A DNA stretch of 64,000 nucleotides from 20CM-2-65-7 sp963830455 (GTDB taxonomy: Bacteria > Gemmatimonadota > Gemmatimonadetes > Gemmatimonadales > GWC2-71-9). Every line of letters begins with the position of its first letter. The stretch's first letter is position 1. The DNA lies in NCBI GenBank assembly GCA_963830455.1, contig CAWHMT010000003.1:62001-126000 (forward strand), in the 5' to 3' direction. Under the pieces are notes generated by a model, which worked only from the letters and a program-made list of their open reading frames with translations, had not been told where the DNA came from and did not search any database. A program made the position numbers and the translations under genes. Of this stretch, positions 15,945 through 23,269 are shown one piece after another.

Positions 15945-17492
15945 ATGACTTCCGTTCGGCGCGTCCTCGTCGCGAACCGCGGGGAAATCGCGGTTCGCGT
16001 GATTCGCGCGTGTCACGAAGAAGGTCTCGACGCCGTAGCGGTCTACTCCGAGCCTGACCGGCTGGCCCCCCACGTCCGCGACGCCGATGCCGCCGTCCTA
16101 GTGGGTCCCGCGCCGTCGTCGGAGTCCTATCTCGACATCGGAAAGCTGATTGCGGCGGCTAAGGACACGGGCTGCCAGGCAGTGCATCCCGGCTACGGCT
16201 TTCTCTCCGAGCGGGCCGCGTTCGCCGACGCGTGCGTCCAGAACGGGCTGATCTTCGTCGGCCCGCCGGCGAGCGCGATTCGGGCCATGGGGGACAAGAC
16301 CGAGGCTCGGCGCCGCATGCAGGCGGCCGGCGTGCCGGTCGTGCCGGGTACGGCGACGCCGCTGCGCGAACCGGGTGAGGCGCGGCGGGAGGCGAAGCGG
16401 CTGGGCTATCCGGTGCTGCTCAAGGCGGTGGCCGGCGGCGGAGGGAAGGGAATGCGGGTGGTCGCCAACGACGGGGAGATGGAGAGCGCATTCCAGGCGG
16501 CGCGGCGTGAAGCACAGAAGGCATTCGGCGACGGCGGCGTCTACCTCGAGAAGTACCTCACGCGGCCGCGCCACATCGAGATCCAGATTCTCGCCGATCA
16601 TCGCGGCCGCGTGGTCGCGCTGGGCGAGCGCGAGTGCAGCATCCAGCGGCGCCATCAGAAGCTGATCGAAGAAGCCCCGTCGGTGGCCGTCTCCCCGGCC
16701 TTGCGACGTCGCCTCGCCGAGGCGGCGACGGGCGCCGCCGGCGCCGTCGGGTACGTCGGCGCCGGCACGATCGAATTCCTGCTCGCCGCCTCCGGGGAGT
16801 TCTACTTTCTCGAAATGAACACGCGGATCCAGGTCGAGCACCCCGTCACCGAGCTGGTGTACGGCGTCGACCTGGTCCGCGAGCAGCTCCGCATCGCGGG
16901 TGGCCAGGCGATGCGGGTGCACGGCGCGACCGGCCCGGGTGGCCAGTTGCATCCGCGCGGGCACGCCATCGAGTGCCGGATCACCGCGGAAGATCCGTTC
17001 AACGACTTTCTGCCGGCGGCCGGCGTGCTGCAGTACCTGCGCGTGCCCAGTGGGCCCGGCATTCGCTGGGACTCCGGAGTGGAGGCCGGCAACGACGTCA
17101 CGCTGTTCTACGACCCGCTGCTCGCGAAGCTGATCGCCTGGGGCGAGACGCGTGAGGTCGCGATTCAGCGCATGCGGCGCGCGCTGAGCGAGCTCGTGAT
17201 CGTCGGGCTGCCGACCAGCCAGCCGTTTCACCTCCGCGTGATGGAGGACTCGGCATTCATCAAGGGCGACATCGACATCACGTATCTGGAGCGGGCGGGA
17301 GCGCGCGTGCTGGCAGCGGCACCGCGGCCCGGCCTCGAGCGCGCGCTCGCGGTCGCGGCGGCGCTCGTCGCCGATGAGGAGCGGACGGCCGGACGGCCGG
17401 TCGGCCCGCCGGCCCGAGACTCCGAACAGTCGGGGCCGTCGACATGGGTGGCCGAAAGCCGGCGGATGAATCTGCGAGACGGGCTCGAGTGA
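15945..17492 (+). CDS. Biotin carboxylase subunit of acyl-CoA carboxylase
   Basis: ATP- and bicarbonate-dependent carboxylation of the biotin on the carrier protein. Landmarks: RRVLVANRGEIAVRVIRACHEEG, HPGYGFLSERAAFADAC, VAGGGGKGMRVV (ATP loop), ECSIQRRHQKLIEEAPS, FYFLEMNTRIQVEHPVTELV, ECRITAEDP. Length 515 exceeds the 450 of stand-alone AccC but lacks a biotinyl domain, consistent with a truncated PccA whose carrier is separate. The extra C-terminus is low-complexity (TAGRPVGPPARDSEQSG), encoded by a GGACGGCC repeat at 17383-17416. No Shine-Dalgarno precedes the ATG, which sits in a repeat, but no later start preserves the conserved N-terminus. Confidence 0.92.
   Translation: MTSVRRVLVANRGEIAVRVIRACHEEGLDAVAVYSEPDRLAPHVRDADAAVLVGPAPSSESYLDIGKLIAAAKDTGCQAVHPGYGFLSERAAFADACVQNGLIFVGPPASAIRAMGDKTEARRRMQAAGVPVVPGTATPLREPGEARREAKRLGYPVLLKAVAGGGGKGMRVVANDGEMESAFQAARREAQKAFGDGGVYLEKYLTRPRHIEIQILADHRGRVVALGERECSIQRRHQKLIEEAPSVAVSPALRRRLAEAATGAAGAVGYVGAGTIEFLLAASGEFYFLEMNTRIQVEHPVTELVYGVDLVREQLRIAGGQAMRVHGATGPGGQLHPRGHAIECRITAEDPFNDFLPAAGVLQYLRVPSGPGIRWDSGVEAGNDVTLFYDPLLAKLIAWGETREVAIQRMRRALSELVIVGLPTSQPFHLRVMEDSAFIKGDIDITYLERAGARVLAAAPRPGLERALAVAAALVADEERTAGRPVGPPARDSEQSGPSTWVAESRRMNLRDGLE
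17383..17416 (+). repeat. GGACGGCC-type repeat in the biotin carboxylase tail
   Basis: Tandem GGACGGCC units followed by the complementary GGCCCGCCGG words encode a variable, proline/glycine-rich tail after the conserved enzyme fold. Confidence 0.5.
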
Positions 17493-18736
17493 GCGACATC
17501 GTGACGATCACCGGGATAGCGGTGGGAGGCGATGGGGTCGGCAGACTCAGCGACGGGCGCGTGGTGTTCGTGCCGCGCGCGGCACCGGGCGACCGCGTTC
17601 GGTTGCGCGAGGGCTCGCTCCAACGGCATCGCAATTTTGCCCGCGCGGAAGTCGGCGAGATCGTCGAGGCCAGTCCGAATCGTGTCGAGCCGCCGTGCCC
17701 GCATTACACGCACGATCACTGCGGCGGCTGCCAGCTTCAGCATATCGCCTATGACGCGCAGCTCAGCGCGAAGCGGGCGATCGTGGGCGACACGTTGCGG
17801 CGGATCGGGAAGTTGGACGTCGCTGATCCCGAGATCGTCGAAGCCCTCGAAGAGTGGCGCTATCGCTCGAAAATCTCCATGGCGGCGAAGACGACGGATG
17901 GGCGGCCGAACGGCCTGACCGTCGGCCTGCACCCCTACGACCGGCCCAACTTTGTCTTCCCGCTGGCTGACTGCCACATCACAGACTTCAAGCTCATGGC
18001 TCTGTGGCGGGAATTGCGGGGCCGGCTCGCGATGCTCCCGCAGCCGCTGACGCGGCTCACGCTGCGCCTCGATCGCGAGGAGCGGCGCCACATCATCGCC
18101 GAATCGGCCGGCGAGCCGTGGCTCGACGCACAGGAGCTGCAGCACGCGCTCGCGAGCGTCGTCCAGGGAGCAGTGGTGTGCTGGTGGCAGCCGGTGGACG
18201 GCGCCGCACGCGTCGTGGCGGGGCCGGAGACCGGCTTTCCCGCGACCGCGTTCGAGCAGGTCAACCCCGGGATGGGAATGCTCACGCGGCAGTGGGCGGT
18301 GGAACAGCTCGGCGACGTGAAGGGACAGACGGTGTGGGATCTGTATGGAGGGATCGGCGACACCGCGGCGCTGCTCGTCGAGCGCGGCGCGAGCGTGGTG
18401 AGCGTGGATGCGGACGAGAAGGCGGTCACGTGGGGGCGCACTCGGCTCCCCGCCGTGCGCTTCATCGCCGCGCGCGCCGAGGACGTGTTGCCGAGCCTCC
18501 CGCCGCCGCATGCTGTGGTCGTGAATCCGCCGCGCGGCGGGTTGCACTGGGACGTCTCACTGCGGCTCACGTCCGAGCCCGTGGCGAAGCTCGTCTATAT
18601 CTCGTGCGATCCCGCGACGCTGGCCCGCGACCTAGCGCGGCTCAACGTGAACTATCTCGTCAAATCCGTGCGGGCTTTCGACCTATTCCCACAGACCGCC
18701 CACGTGGAAACTGTGGCAGTGTTGGAAGCCGCATGA
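17489..18736 (+). CDS. rlmD: 23S rRNA (uracil-5-)-methyltransferase, RlmD/TrmA family
   Basis: A SAM-dependent m5U RNA methyltransferase of 415 residues. An N-terminal TRAM domain (GIAVGGDGVGRLSDGRVVFVPRAAPGDRV) is followed by a [4Fe-4S] cysteine motif (C70, C78, C81, with a fourth Cys in LADCHITD), the SAM-binding VWDLYGGIGDTAALL, NPPRGG, and the catalytic cysteine in LVYISCDPATLARDLARL. GTG 17489 overlaps the upstream TGA. The cysteine spacing is CX7CX2C rather than the usual CX5CX2C, so assignment to RlmD over RlmC or TrmA is tentative; the family is clear. Confidence 0.9.
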   Translation: MSDIVTITGIAVGGDGVGRLSDGRVVFVPRAAPGDRVRLREGSLQRHRNFARAEVGEIVEASPNRVEPPCPHYTHDHCGGCQLQHIAYDAQLSAKRAIVGDTLRRIGKLDVADPEIVEALEEWRYRSKISMAAKTTDGRPNGLTVGLHPYDRPNFVFPLADCHITDFKLMALWRELRGRLAMLPQPLTRLTLRLDREERRHIIAESAGEPWLDAQELQHALASVVQGAVVCWWQPVDGAARVVAGPETGFPATAFEQVNPGMGMLTRQWAVEQLGDVKGQTVWDLYGGIGDTAALLVERGASVVSVDADEKAVTWGRTRLPAVRFIAARAEDVLPSLPPPHAVVVNPPRGGLHWDVSLRLTSEPVAKLVYISCDPATLARDLARLNVNYLVKSVRAFDLFPQTAHVETVAVLEAA

Positions 18737-18741
18737 ACCGT

Positions 18742-18816
18742 GCTCTAAAGAGCCGGCTCGGCCACTGCAGTGCGTCCTTAAGGACGCGTGTCTTTGCCGA
18801 GCCGCGGCTTCAGCCG
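18742..18816 (+). repeat. REP-like hairpin cluster upstream of the biotin carrier gene
   Basis: GCTC-TAAA-GAGC (18742-18753), then CGGCTCGGC (18754-18762) pairing with GCCGAGCCG (18796-18804) around an inner GCGTCC-TTAA-GGACGC (18772-18787), then CGGC-TTCA-GCCG (18805-18816). All use four-base loops (TAAA, TTAA, TTCA), as in the TGAA hairpins at 11528-11571. No REP-associated transposase is in the window. Confidence 0.65.
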
Positions 18817-18827
18817 ACGGGAAGAGA

Positions 18828-19337
18828 ATGAGATACCACGTGACGTTGCGGGGGCGCACCTACGTCATCGATGTCGAGGGTGGGGCTGTGACCATCGATG
18901 GCGAGCGGCTGGAGTCGCATTGGGCCGCCATCCCCGGCACGCCGCTCATTCATCTGCTGCTCGGCAAGCAATCCTGGACCGTCGCCTGCCAGCAGCTCGA
19001 CAACCGTCGCTGGGCCCTGGGCGCCGCCGGTGAGCGGTTCGAGATCGAGGTGCAGGACGATCGGGCGAAGCAGATCGAGGCGCTGACGGGTGGGGGGAGG
19101 AAGGAAGCGGTCGGCGGTGTGGTGAAGGCCCCGATGCCGGGGCTCGTGGTTCGGGTGGAAGTGACCCGCGGGCAGGCCGTCGAGGCCGGACAGGGCCTGG
19201 TCGTCGTGGAAGCGATGAAGATGGAGAATGAGCTCCGGGCGCGAACGCGTGGCGTCGTCGAGCAGGTCCATGTGAAGGCGGGCGATCGCGTCGAGAAGGG
19301 GACCCCGCTCGTCACGCTCGCCCAACCTCAGAGTTGA
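18828..19337 (+). CDS. Biotin carboxyl carrier protein of acyl-CoA carboxylase
   Basis: A 169-residue carrier that shuttles carboxybiotin between the two catalytic subunits encoded upstream. Residues 1-85 form a beta-rich docking region like the one preceding the biotinyl domain of propionyl-CoA carboxylase (RYHVTLRGRTYVIDVEGG, RWALGAAGERFEIEV); a glycine-rich linker (TGGGRKEAVGG) leads to the biotinyl domain with the acceptor K131 in VVEAMKMENEL. The stop overlaps the -35 box of the rplM promoter. A biotin ligase is not in the window. Confidence 0.93.
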   Translation: MRYHVTLRGRTYVIDVEGGAVTIDGERLESHWAAIPGTPLIHLLLGKQSWTVACQQLDNRRWALGAAGERFEIEVQDDRAKQIEALTGGGRKEAVGGVVKAPMPGLVVRVEVTRGQAVEAGQGLVVVEAMKMENELRARTRGVVEQVHVKAGDRVEKGTPLVTLAQPQS

Positions 19338-19362
19338 CACCCGGTTACGGCCCGGTTAGAGT
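19334..19362 (+). promoter_or_regulatory. Sigma-70-type promoter for rplM-rpsI
   Basis: TTGACA (19334-19339), a 17-base spacer, and TAGAGT (19357-19362) lie 33 bases before the rplM start. The perfect -35 box overlaps the biotin carrier stop codon. Confidence 0.6.
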
Positions 19363-19395
19363 TCGCGTCTGCCAAAACCAGGACACAAGTCGGGC

Positions 19396-19839
19396 ATGAA
19401 GACGTACACGCTGAAGACGCAGGACATCGAGCGCCGCTGGTGGCTGGTCGATGCCGCCGAGCAGCCGCTCGGCCGGCTCGCGAGCCGCATCGCGCAAATC
19501 CTGCGTGGCAAGCACAAGCCGACGTTCACGCCGCACGTCAATGGCGGCGATTTCGTCATCGTGATCAACGCCGAAAAGGTGCAGCTGACGGGCCGCAAGG
19601 TCGAGCAGAAGCGCTACTTCCGGCACACCGGCTATATGGGGCATGAGCGCTTCACCCCGGTCAGCAAGGTGATCAGCAAGTTTCCCGAGCGGGTGATCGA
19701 GAAAGCGGTGTGGGGGATGTTGCCAAAGACGACGTTGTCGCGCCAGCACGTGAAGCAGATGCTGAAGGTGTACGCGGGGCCTGAGCACCCGCATGCCGCG
19801 CAACAGCCGACGCCGTTGGTCGCCGTGGAGGCCAAATGA
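19396..19839 (+). CDS. rplM: 50S ribosomal protein L13
   Basis: 147 residues with the L13 landmarks WLVDAAEQPLGRLASRIAQILRGKHKPTFTPHV, GDFVIVINAEKVQLTGRK, YFRHTGYMG, and the C-terminal VWGMLPKTTLSRQHVKQMLKVYAGPEHPHAAQQP. It overlaps rpsI by four bases, the universal rplM-rpsI pair. Confidence 0.97.
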   Translation: MKTYTLKTQDIERRWWLVDAAEQPLGRLASRIAQILRGKHKPTFTPHVNGGDFVIVINAEKVQLTGRKVEQKRYFRHTGYMGHERFTPVSKVISKFPERVIEKAVWGMLPKTTLSRQHVKQMLKVYAGPEHPHAAQQPTPLVAVEAK

Positions 19840-20243
19840 GCAGCGCGATCACACCGGAGCTGCGCTGGCACGCGATCGGCCGCCGCAAGCTCGGCATCGC
19901 GCGCGTCTATCTGACGCCGGGATCCGGCAAGTGGAGCGTCAACGGGCGGACGCTGGGTGACTATTTCCCCCGGCCCTCGCTCGTGTCGCACATTCAGCAG
20001 CCGTTCACCGCGACCGACACGCTCGGCGCGTTCGACGTGAAGGCGCGCGTGGTCGGCGGCGGGCTCACGGGTCAGGCGGGGGCGATGCGGTTGGGCATCG
20101 CGCGCGCGCTGGTGTTGGCCGATGACCGGCACCGGAAAAAGTTGAGAGAGCAGGGCCTCCTGACGCGCGATCCGCGCGCCGTGGAGCGGAAGAAGCCGGG
20201 CCGCGCGGGTGCGCGGAAGCGGTTCCAGTTCAGCAAGCGGTAA
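19836..20243 (+). CDS. rpsI: 30S ribosomal protein S9
   Basis: 135 residues. N-terminal WHAIGRRKLGIARVYLTPGSGKWSVNGR, central VKARVVGGGLTGQAGAMRLGIARAL, and the basic tail KKPGRAGARKRFQFSKR that reaches the decoding P site. ATGA overlap with rplM. Confidence 0.97.
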   Translation: MSSAITPELRWHAIGRRKLGIARVYLTPGSGKWSVNGRTLGDYFPRPSLVSHIQQPFTATDTLGAFDVKARVVGGGLTGQAGAMRLGIARALVLADDRHRKKLREQGLLTRDPRAVERKKPGRAGARKRFQFSKR

Positions 20244-20245
20244 GT

Positions 20246-20302
20246 ACGGTTATCAGTCGTCGGTTATCAGTTACCGTCGACCGACAACTGATGACCGACA
20301 AC
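20246..20302 (+). repeat. Word-like repeat family C, second copy, with inverted repeat
   Basis: GTCGGTTATCAGTT (20259-20272) pairs with AACTGATGACCGAC (20286-20299) with one G-U pair. The vocabulary (GGTTATCAGT, GACCGAC, GATGACC) matches 15880-15944. It starts three bases after the rpsI stop and may double as its terminator, although an A tract and not a T tract follows. Confidence 0.7.
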
Positions 20303-20309
20303 AAAAAAC

Positions 20310-20389
20310 CTCACGCTGCTTGATTCGGTGTTGGGTCCCCGGTGATCCGGGGTGGCACTGAAGGTGAGAGCAGCGGCGGAATAACCCAA
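20310..20389 (+). promoter_or_regulatory. Structured leader upstream of rpsB (candidate pseudoknot)
   Basis: CTCAC (20310-20314) and GCTGCT (20315-20320) are complementary to GTGAG (20364-20368) and AGCAGC (20369-20374) in the order 1-2-1'-2', which permits a pseudoknot but not simple nesting. Between them CCCCGG-TGAT-CCGGGG (20337-20352) is a perfect hairpin, and TTGGGT (20331-20336) can pair with ACCCAA (20384-20389), next to the ribosome-binding site GGGAG. In enterobacteria an rpsB leader mediates S2 autoregulation; a similar role here is inferred. Confidence 0.5.
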
Positions 20390-20401
20390 GAAAGGGAGTA
20401 A

Positions 20402-21286
20402 ATGCCTCAGCCTCAGTTGCAGGAATTGTTGGAAGCAGGTGTCCATTTCGGCCATCAGACGCGCCGCTGGAATCCGAAGATGCGGCGCTTCATCTTCGCC
20501 GAACGCTCCGGCATCTACATCATCGACTTGCAGAAGACCATGCGTCAGCTCGAAGTCGCTCAGGAGCTGCTGCGCAACGTCGTGCTCAAGGGTGAAGGCG
20601 TCTTGTTCGTCTGCACCAAGAAGCAGCTCAAGGGGATTCTGGAAGCGGAAGCGAAGCGCTGCAGCGCGTTCTACGTCACGGAGCGCTGGCTGGGCGGGAC
20701 GCTGACCAACTTCCAGACGATCAAGAAGCAGATCAAGCGGCTCAAGGACCTGGAGCAAGGCGCGGCGGACGGCGATTTCACGAACTACACCAAGAAGGAA
20801 CAGCTCCTGTTCGACCGCGAGCGCTCGAAGCTCGACAAGAACCTCGCGGGTATCAAGAACCTGGGCCGGCTGCCGGGCGCGCTGTTCATCGTCGACGCCA
20901 AGAAGGAGCGCATCGCGGTCGCGGAAGCGAACAAGCTCGGCATCCCGGTCGTGGCAATCGTCGATACAAACGCCGATCCCGACCTGATCACCGTGCCGAT
21001 CCCCGGCAACGACGACGCGATTCGCGCGGTCTCGCTGATCACGAACGCGATCTCGGACGTGATCGCCGAAGCGCGGCGCCAGATGCCGCTGCGCGACGCC
21101 GCCACGGGCGAAGAAGGGGAAGGATCGACGTACTCGACCGAGACGGGCGAGACGGACGCCGAGGGCGATCGCAAGAAGCGGCCGGCCCGCCGCAAGCGGC
21201 GGCCGAAGCCCGAAGCGATCGCGGCGCGCATGAAGACAGAGGAAGCGCCGGCCCCGGCGGAACCCGTGAGCGGGGGCGAGTCGTAA
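20402..21286 (+). CDS. rpsB: 30S ribosomal protein S2
   Basis: 294 residues, starting at an ATG preceded by AAAGGGAG. S2 signatures: LLEAGVHFGHQTRRWNPKM, FIFAERSGIYIIDLQKT, TERWLGGTLTNFQTIKKQIKRL, RLPGALFIVDAKKERIAVAEANKLGIPVVAIVDTNADPDLI and IPGNDDAIRAVSLITNAI. The last 65 residues are a charged Glu/Lys/Arg-rich extension beyond the usual S2 fold (DRKKRPARRKRRPKPEAIAA), an unstructured tail of unknown role. A terminator-like hairpin lies between rpsB and tsf. Confidence 0.97.
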   Translation: MPQPQLQELLEAGVHFGHQTRRWNPKMRRFIFAERSGIYIIDLQKTMRQLEVAQELLRNVVLKGEGVLFVCTKKQLKGILEAEAKRCSAFYVTERWLGGTLTNFQTIKKQIKRLKDLEQGAADGDFTNYTKKEQLLFDRERSKLDKNLAGIKNLGRLPGALFIVDAKKERIAVAEANKLGIPVVAIVDTNADPDLITVPIPGNDDAIRAVSLITNAISDVIAEARRQMPLRDAATGEEGEGSTYSTETGETDAEGDRKKRPARRKRRPKPEAIAARMKTEEAPAPAEPVSGGES

Positions 21287-21312
21287 CAACCTCGGCAGGA
21301 TGAACCACCGAC

Positions 21313-21349
21313 CGCCGCCCCCGGGCTCTACGGCGAGGGCGGCGTTTTT
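21313..21349 (+). terminator. Intrinsic terminator/attenuator between rpsB and tsf
   Basis: CGCCGCCC (21313-21320) pairs with GGGCGGCG (21337-21344), followed at once by TTTTT. As in other bacteria it probably gives partial termination so that S2 and EF-Ts amounts differ. Confidence 0.8.
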
Positions 21350-21377
21350 ATGAGGACGTGAAAGGACACGCGAAGCA

Positions 21378-21989
21378 ATGACAACGAAGACGACAGCCAT
21401 CACCGCGCAAATGGTCGCCGCGCTGCGCAACAAGACGGGCGCCGGGATGATGGATTGCAAGAAGGCGCTCGAGGAATCGGGCGGCGACATGGCGAAGGCC
21501 GAGGATCTGCTGCGCGTGAAGTACGCCGCGCGCGCCGAGAAGCGCGCGGACCGCGCCGCCGGCCAGGGTGTGATCGAGATCTATCTGCACTTCAACGGCA
21601 GGGTGGCGACCATGGTCGAGCTCAACTCGGAGACCGACTTCGTCGCCAACACGGCCGAGTTCCGTCAGCTCGCGAAGGACATCGCGCTGCACGTCGCGTC
21701 GGCCAGGCCGATCGCCGTGCGCACCGAGGACGTGCCCGCCGAGGTGGTCGAGCGCGAACGCCGCGTCTATCGGGCGCAAGTCGCCGAAGAGAAGAAGCCC
21801 GACGCGGTGAAAGACAAGATCGTCGAAGGGAAGCTGAAGAAGTTCTTCCAGGAGAACGTGCTGCTCGAGCAGCCGTTCGTGAAGGACGACAAGCAGACCG
21901 TCGGTGACCTGGTCAAGGCGCTGTCCGGCAAGACGGGCGAGAAGGTGGAGGTTCGCCGGTTCGCCCGGTTCGAGCTCGGAGGCAATTAA
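21378..21989 (+). CDS. tsf: Elongation factor Ts
   Basis: The guanine-nucleotide exchange factor for EF-Tu. At 203 residues it is the short form known from Thermus and similar bacteria, with the N-terminal UBA-like helix bundle (MVAALRNKTGAGMMDCKKALEESGGDMAKAEDLLR), the EF-Tu-contacting TDFVAN in NSETDFVANT, and one core subdomain; the second subdomain of the E. coli protein is missing. It ends one base before the GTG of pyrH. Confidence 0.95.
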   Translation: MTTKTTAITAQMVAALRNKTGAGMMDCKKALEESGGDMAKAEDLLRVKYAARAEKRADRAAGQGVIEIYLHFNGRVATMVELNSETDFVANTAEFRQLAKDIALHVASARPIAVRTEDVPAEVVERERRVYRAQVAEEKKPDAVKDKIVEGKLKKFFQENVLLEQPFVKDDKQTVGDLVKALSGKTGEKVEVRRFARFELGGN

Positions 21990-22703
21990 GTGGCGAAGCT
22001 CGCCTACAAGCGCGCGCTGCTCAAACTCTCTGGAGAGGCGTTCGCGGGTGGGCGAGCTTCCGGCATCGACTTCGGCGTCATCGAGCGGCTGTCCGATGAG
22101 CTGAAGGCGGTTGCCGCGACGGGTGTGCAGCTCGGCCTGGTGATCGGCGGCGGCAACATCCTGCGCGGCACCACCGCGAGCGCACAGGGCATGGATCGCG
22201 TCTCCGCCGACTACATGGGCATGCTCGCCACGATCATCAACGCGCTCGCGCTGCAGGACATTCTGGAGAAGAAGGGTGTCGACACGCGCGTGATGACGGC
22301 GATTCGCATGGAAGAGCTGGCCGAGCCCTACATTCGGCGGCGCGCCGTGCGCCACCTCGACAAGGGCCGGGTCGTCATCTTCGCGGGTGGCACCGGCAAT
22401 CCCTACTTCTCGACCGACACGGCCGCGGTATTGCGTGCGCTCGAGATCGAAGCCCAGGTCATCTTGAAAGCGACGAATGTGGACGGCATCTACACGGCCG
22501 ATCCCAGGAAGGACTCGTCCGCCAAGTTCCTGCCGACGCTCACGTTCCAGGAAGCGCTCGTCAAAGGCTACGCCGTGATGGATGCGAACGCCTTCGGGTT
22601 GTGCAAAGAGAACAAGCTCCCCATCGTGGTGTTCAACATCAACCAGCCCGGCGCGACGGCCAGGGTTCTGGCCGGAGAGCGCGTCGGCACGATCGTCCAA
22701 TGA
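21990..22703 (+). CDS. pyrH: Uridylate kinase (UMP kinase)
   Basis: Makes UDP from UMP in pyrimidine synthesis; amino-acid-kinase fold, 237 residues. Landmarks: KRALLKLSGEAFAGG, LGLVIGGGNILRG, DYMGMLATIINALALQD, VIFAGGTGNPYFSTDTAAVLRALEIEA, KATNVDGIYTADPR. The GTG start follows the tsf stop directly, and the TGA overlaps the frr ATG. Confidence 0.96.
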   Translation: MAKLAYKRALLKLSGEAFAGGRASGIDFGVIERLSDELKAVAATGVQLGLVIGGGNILRGTTASAQGMDRVSADYMGMLATIINALALQDILEKKGVDTRVMTAIRMEELAEPYIRRRAVRHLDKGRVVIFAGGTGNPYFSTDTAAVLRALEIEAQVILKATNVDGIYTADPRKDSSAKFLPTLTFQEALVKGYAVMDANAFGLCKENKLPIVVFNINQPGATARVLAGERVGTIVQ

Positions 22704-23269
22704 CTCCTGCCCCAACTCCCACGCTGAGCGATCACGTCAAACACGCCAAGCAGCTGATGGACAAGGCGGTCGAAGCAATCAAGCGCGAATTCACGACCGT
22801 ACGCACGGGCAAGGCGACGACGGCGCTGCTCGACCTGGTGCGCGTCGAGGCGTACGGGAACGAGATGCCGCTGACCCAGGTGGCGAGCGTCGCGGCGCCG
22901 GAGCCGAAGCTGCTGACGGTGCAGCCGTGGGACAAAGGGCTGCTCAAGGCCGTGGAGAAGGGCATTCTCGCGTCGGATCTCGGGCTCACGCCCTCCAACG
23001 ACGGCAACATCATTCGTATTCCGATTCCGGCGCTGACCGAAGAGCGCCGCAAAGAGCTGGTGAAGGTGATCCACAAGTTGGCCGAGGAAGGCCGCGTGGC
23101 GATCCGGCACGCGCGCACCGAGACGATGAACAGAATCAAGAAGACCGAGCACGTCTCTTCCGACGATCAAAAGCACGCCGAGAAGGAAGTGCAGAAGCAG
23201 CACGACGAGCACCTCAAGTCGGTGGATGCGGCCGTGAAGGGCAAAGAAGCGGAGATCATGGAAGTCTGA
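22700..23269 (+). CDS. frr: Ribosome recycling factor
   Basis: Splits post-termination ribosomes with EF-G. 189 residues; ATG 22700 in ATGA with pyrH. Landmarks: FTTVRTGKATTALLDLVRVEAYGNEMPLTQVASV, VQPWDKGLLKAVEKGILASDLGLTPSNDGNIIRIPIPALTEERRKELV, and RHARTETMNRIKK. Its stop shares one base with uppS. Confidence 0.96.
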   Translation: MTPAPTPTLSDHVKHAKQLMDKAVEAIKREFTTVRTGKATTALLDLVRVEAYGNEMPLTQVASVAAPEPKLLTVQPWDKGLLKAVEKGILASDLGLTPSNDGNIIRIPIPALTEERRKELVKVIHKLAEEGRVAIRHARTETMNRIKKTEHVSSDDQKHAEKEVQKQHDEHLKSVDAAVKGKEAEIMEV

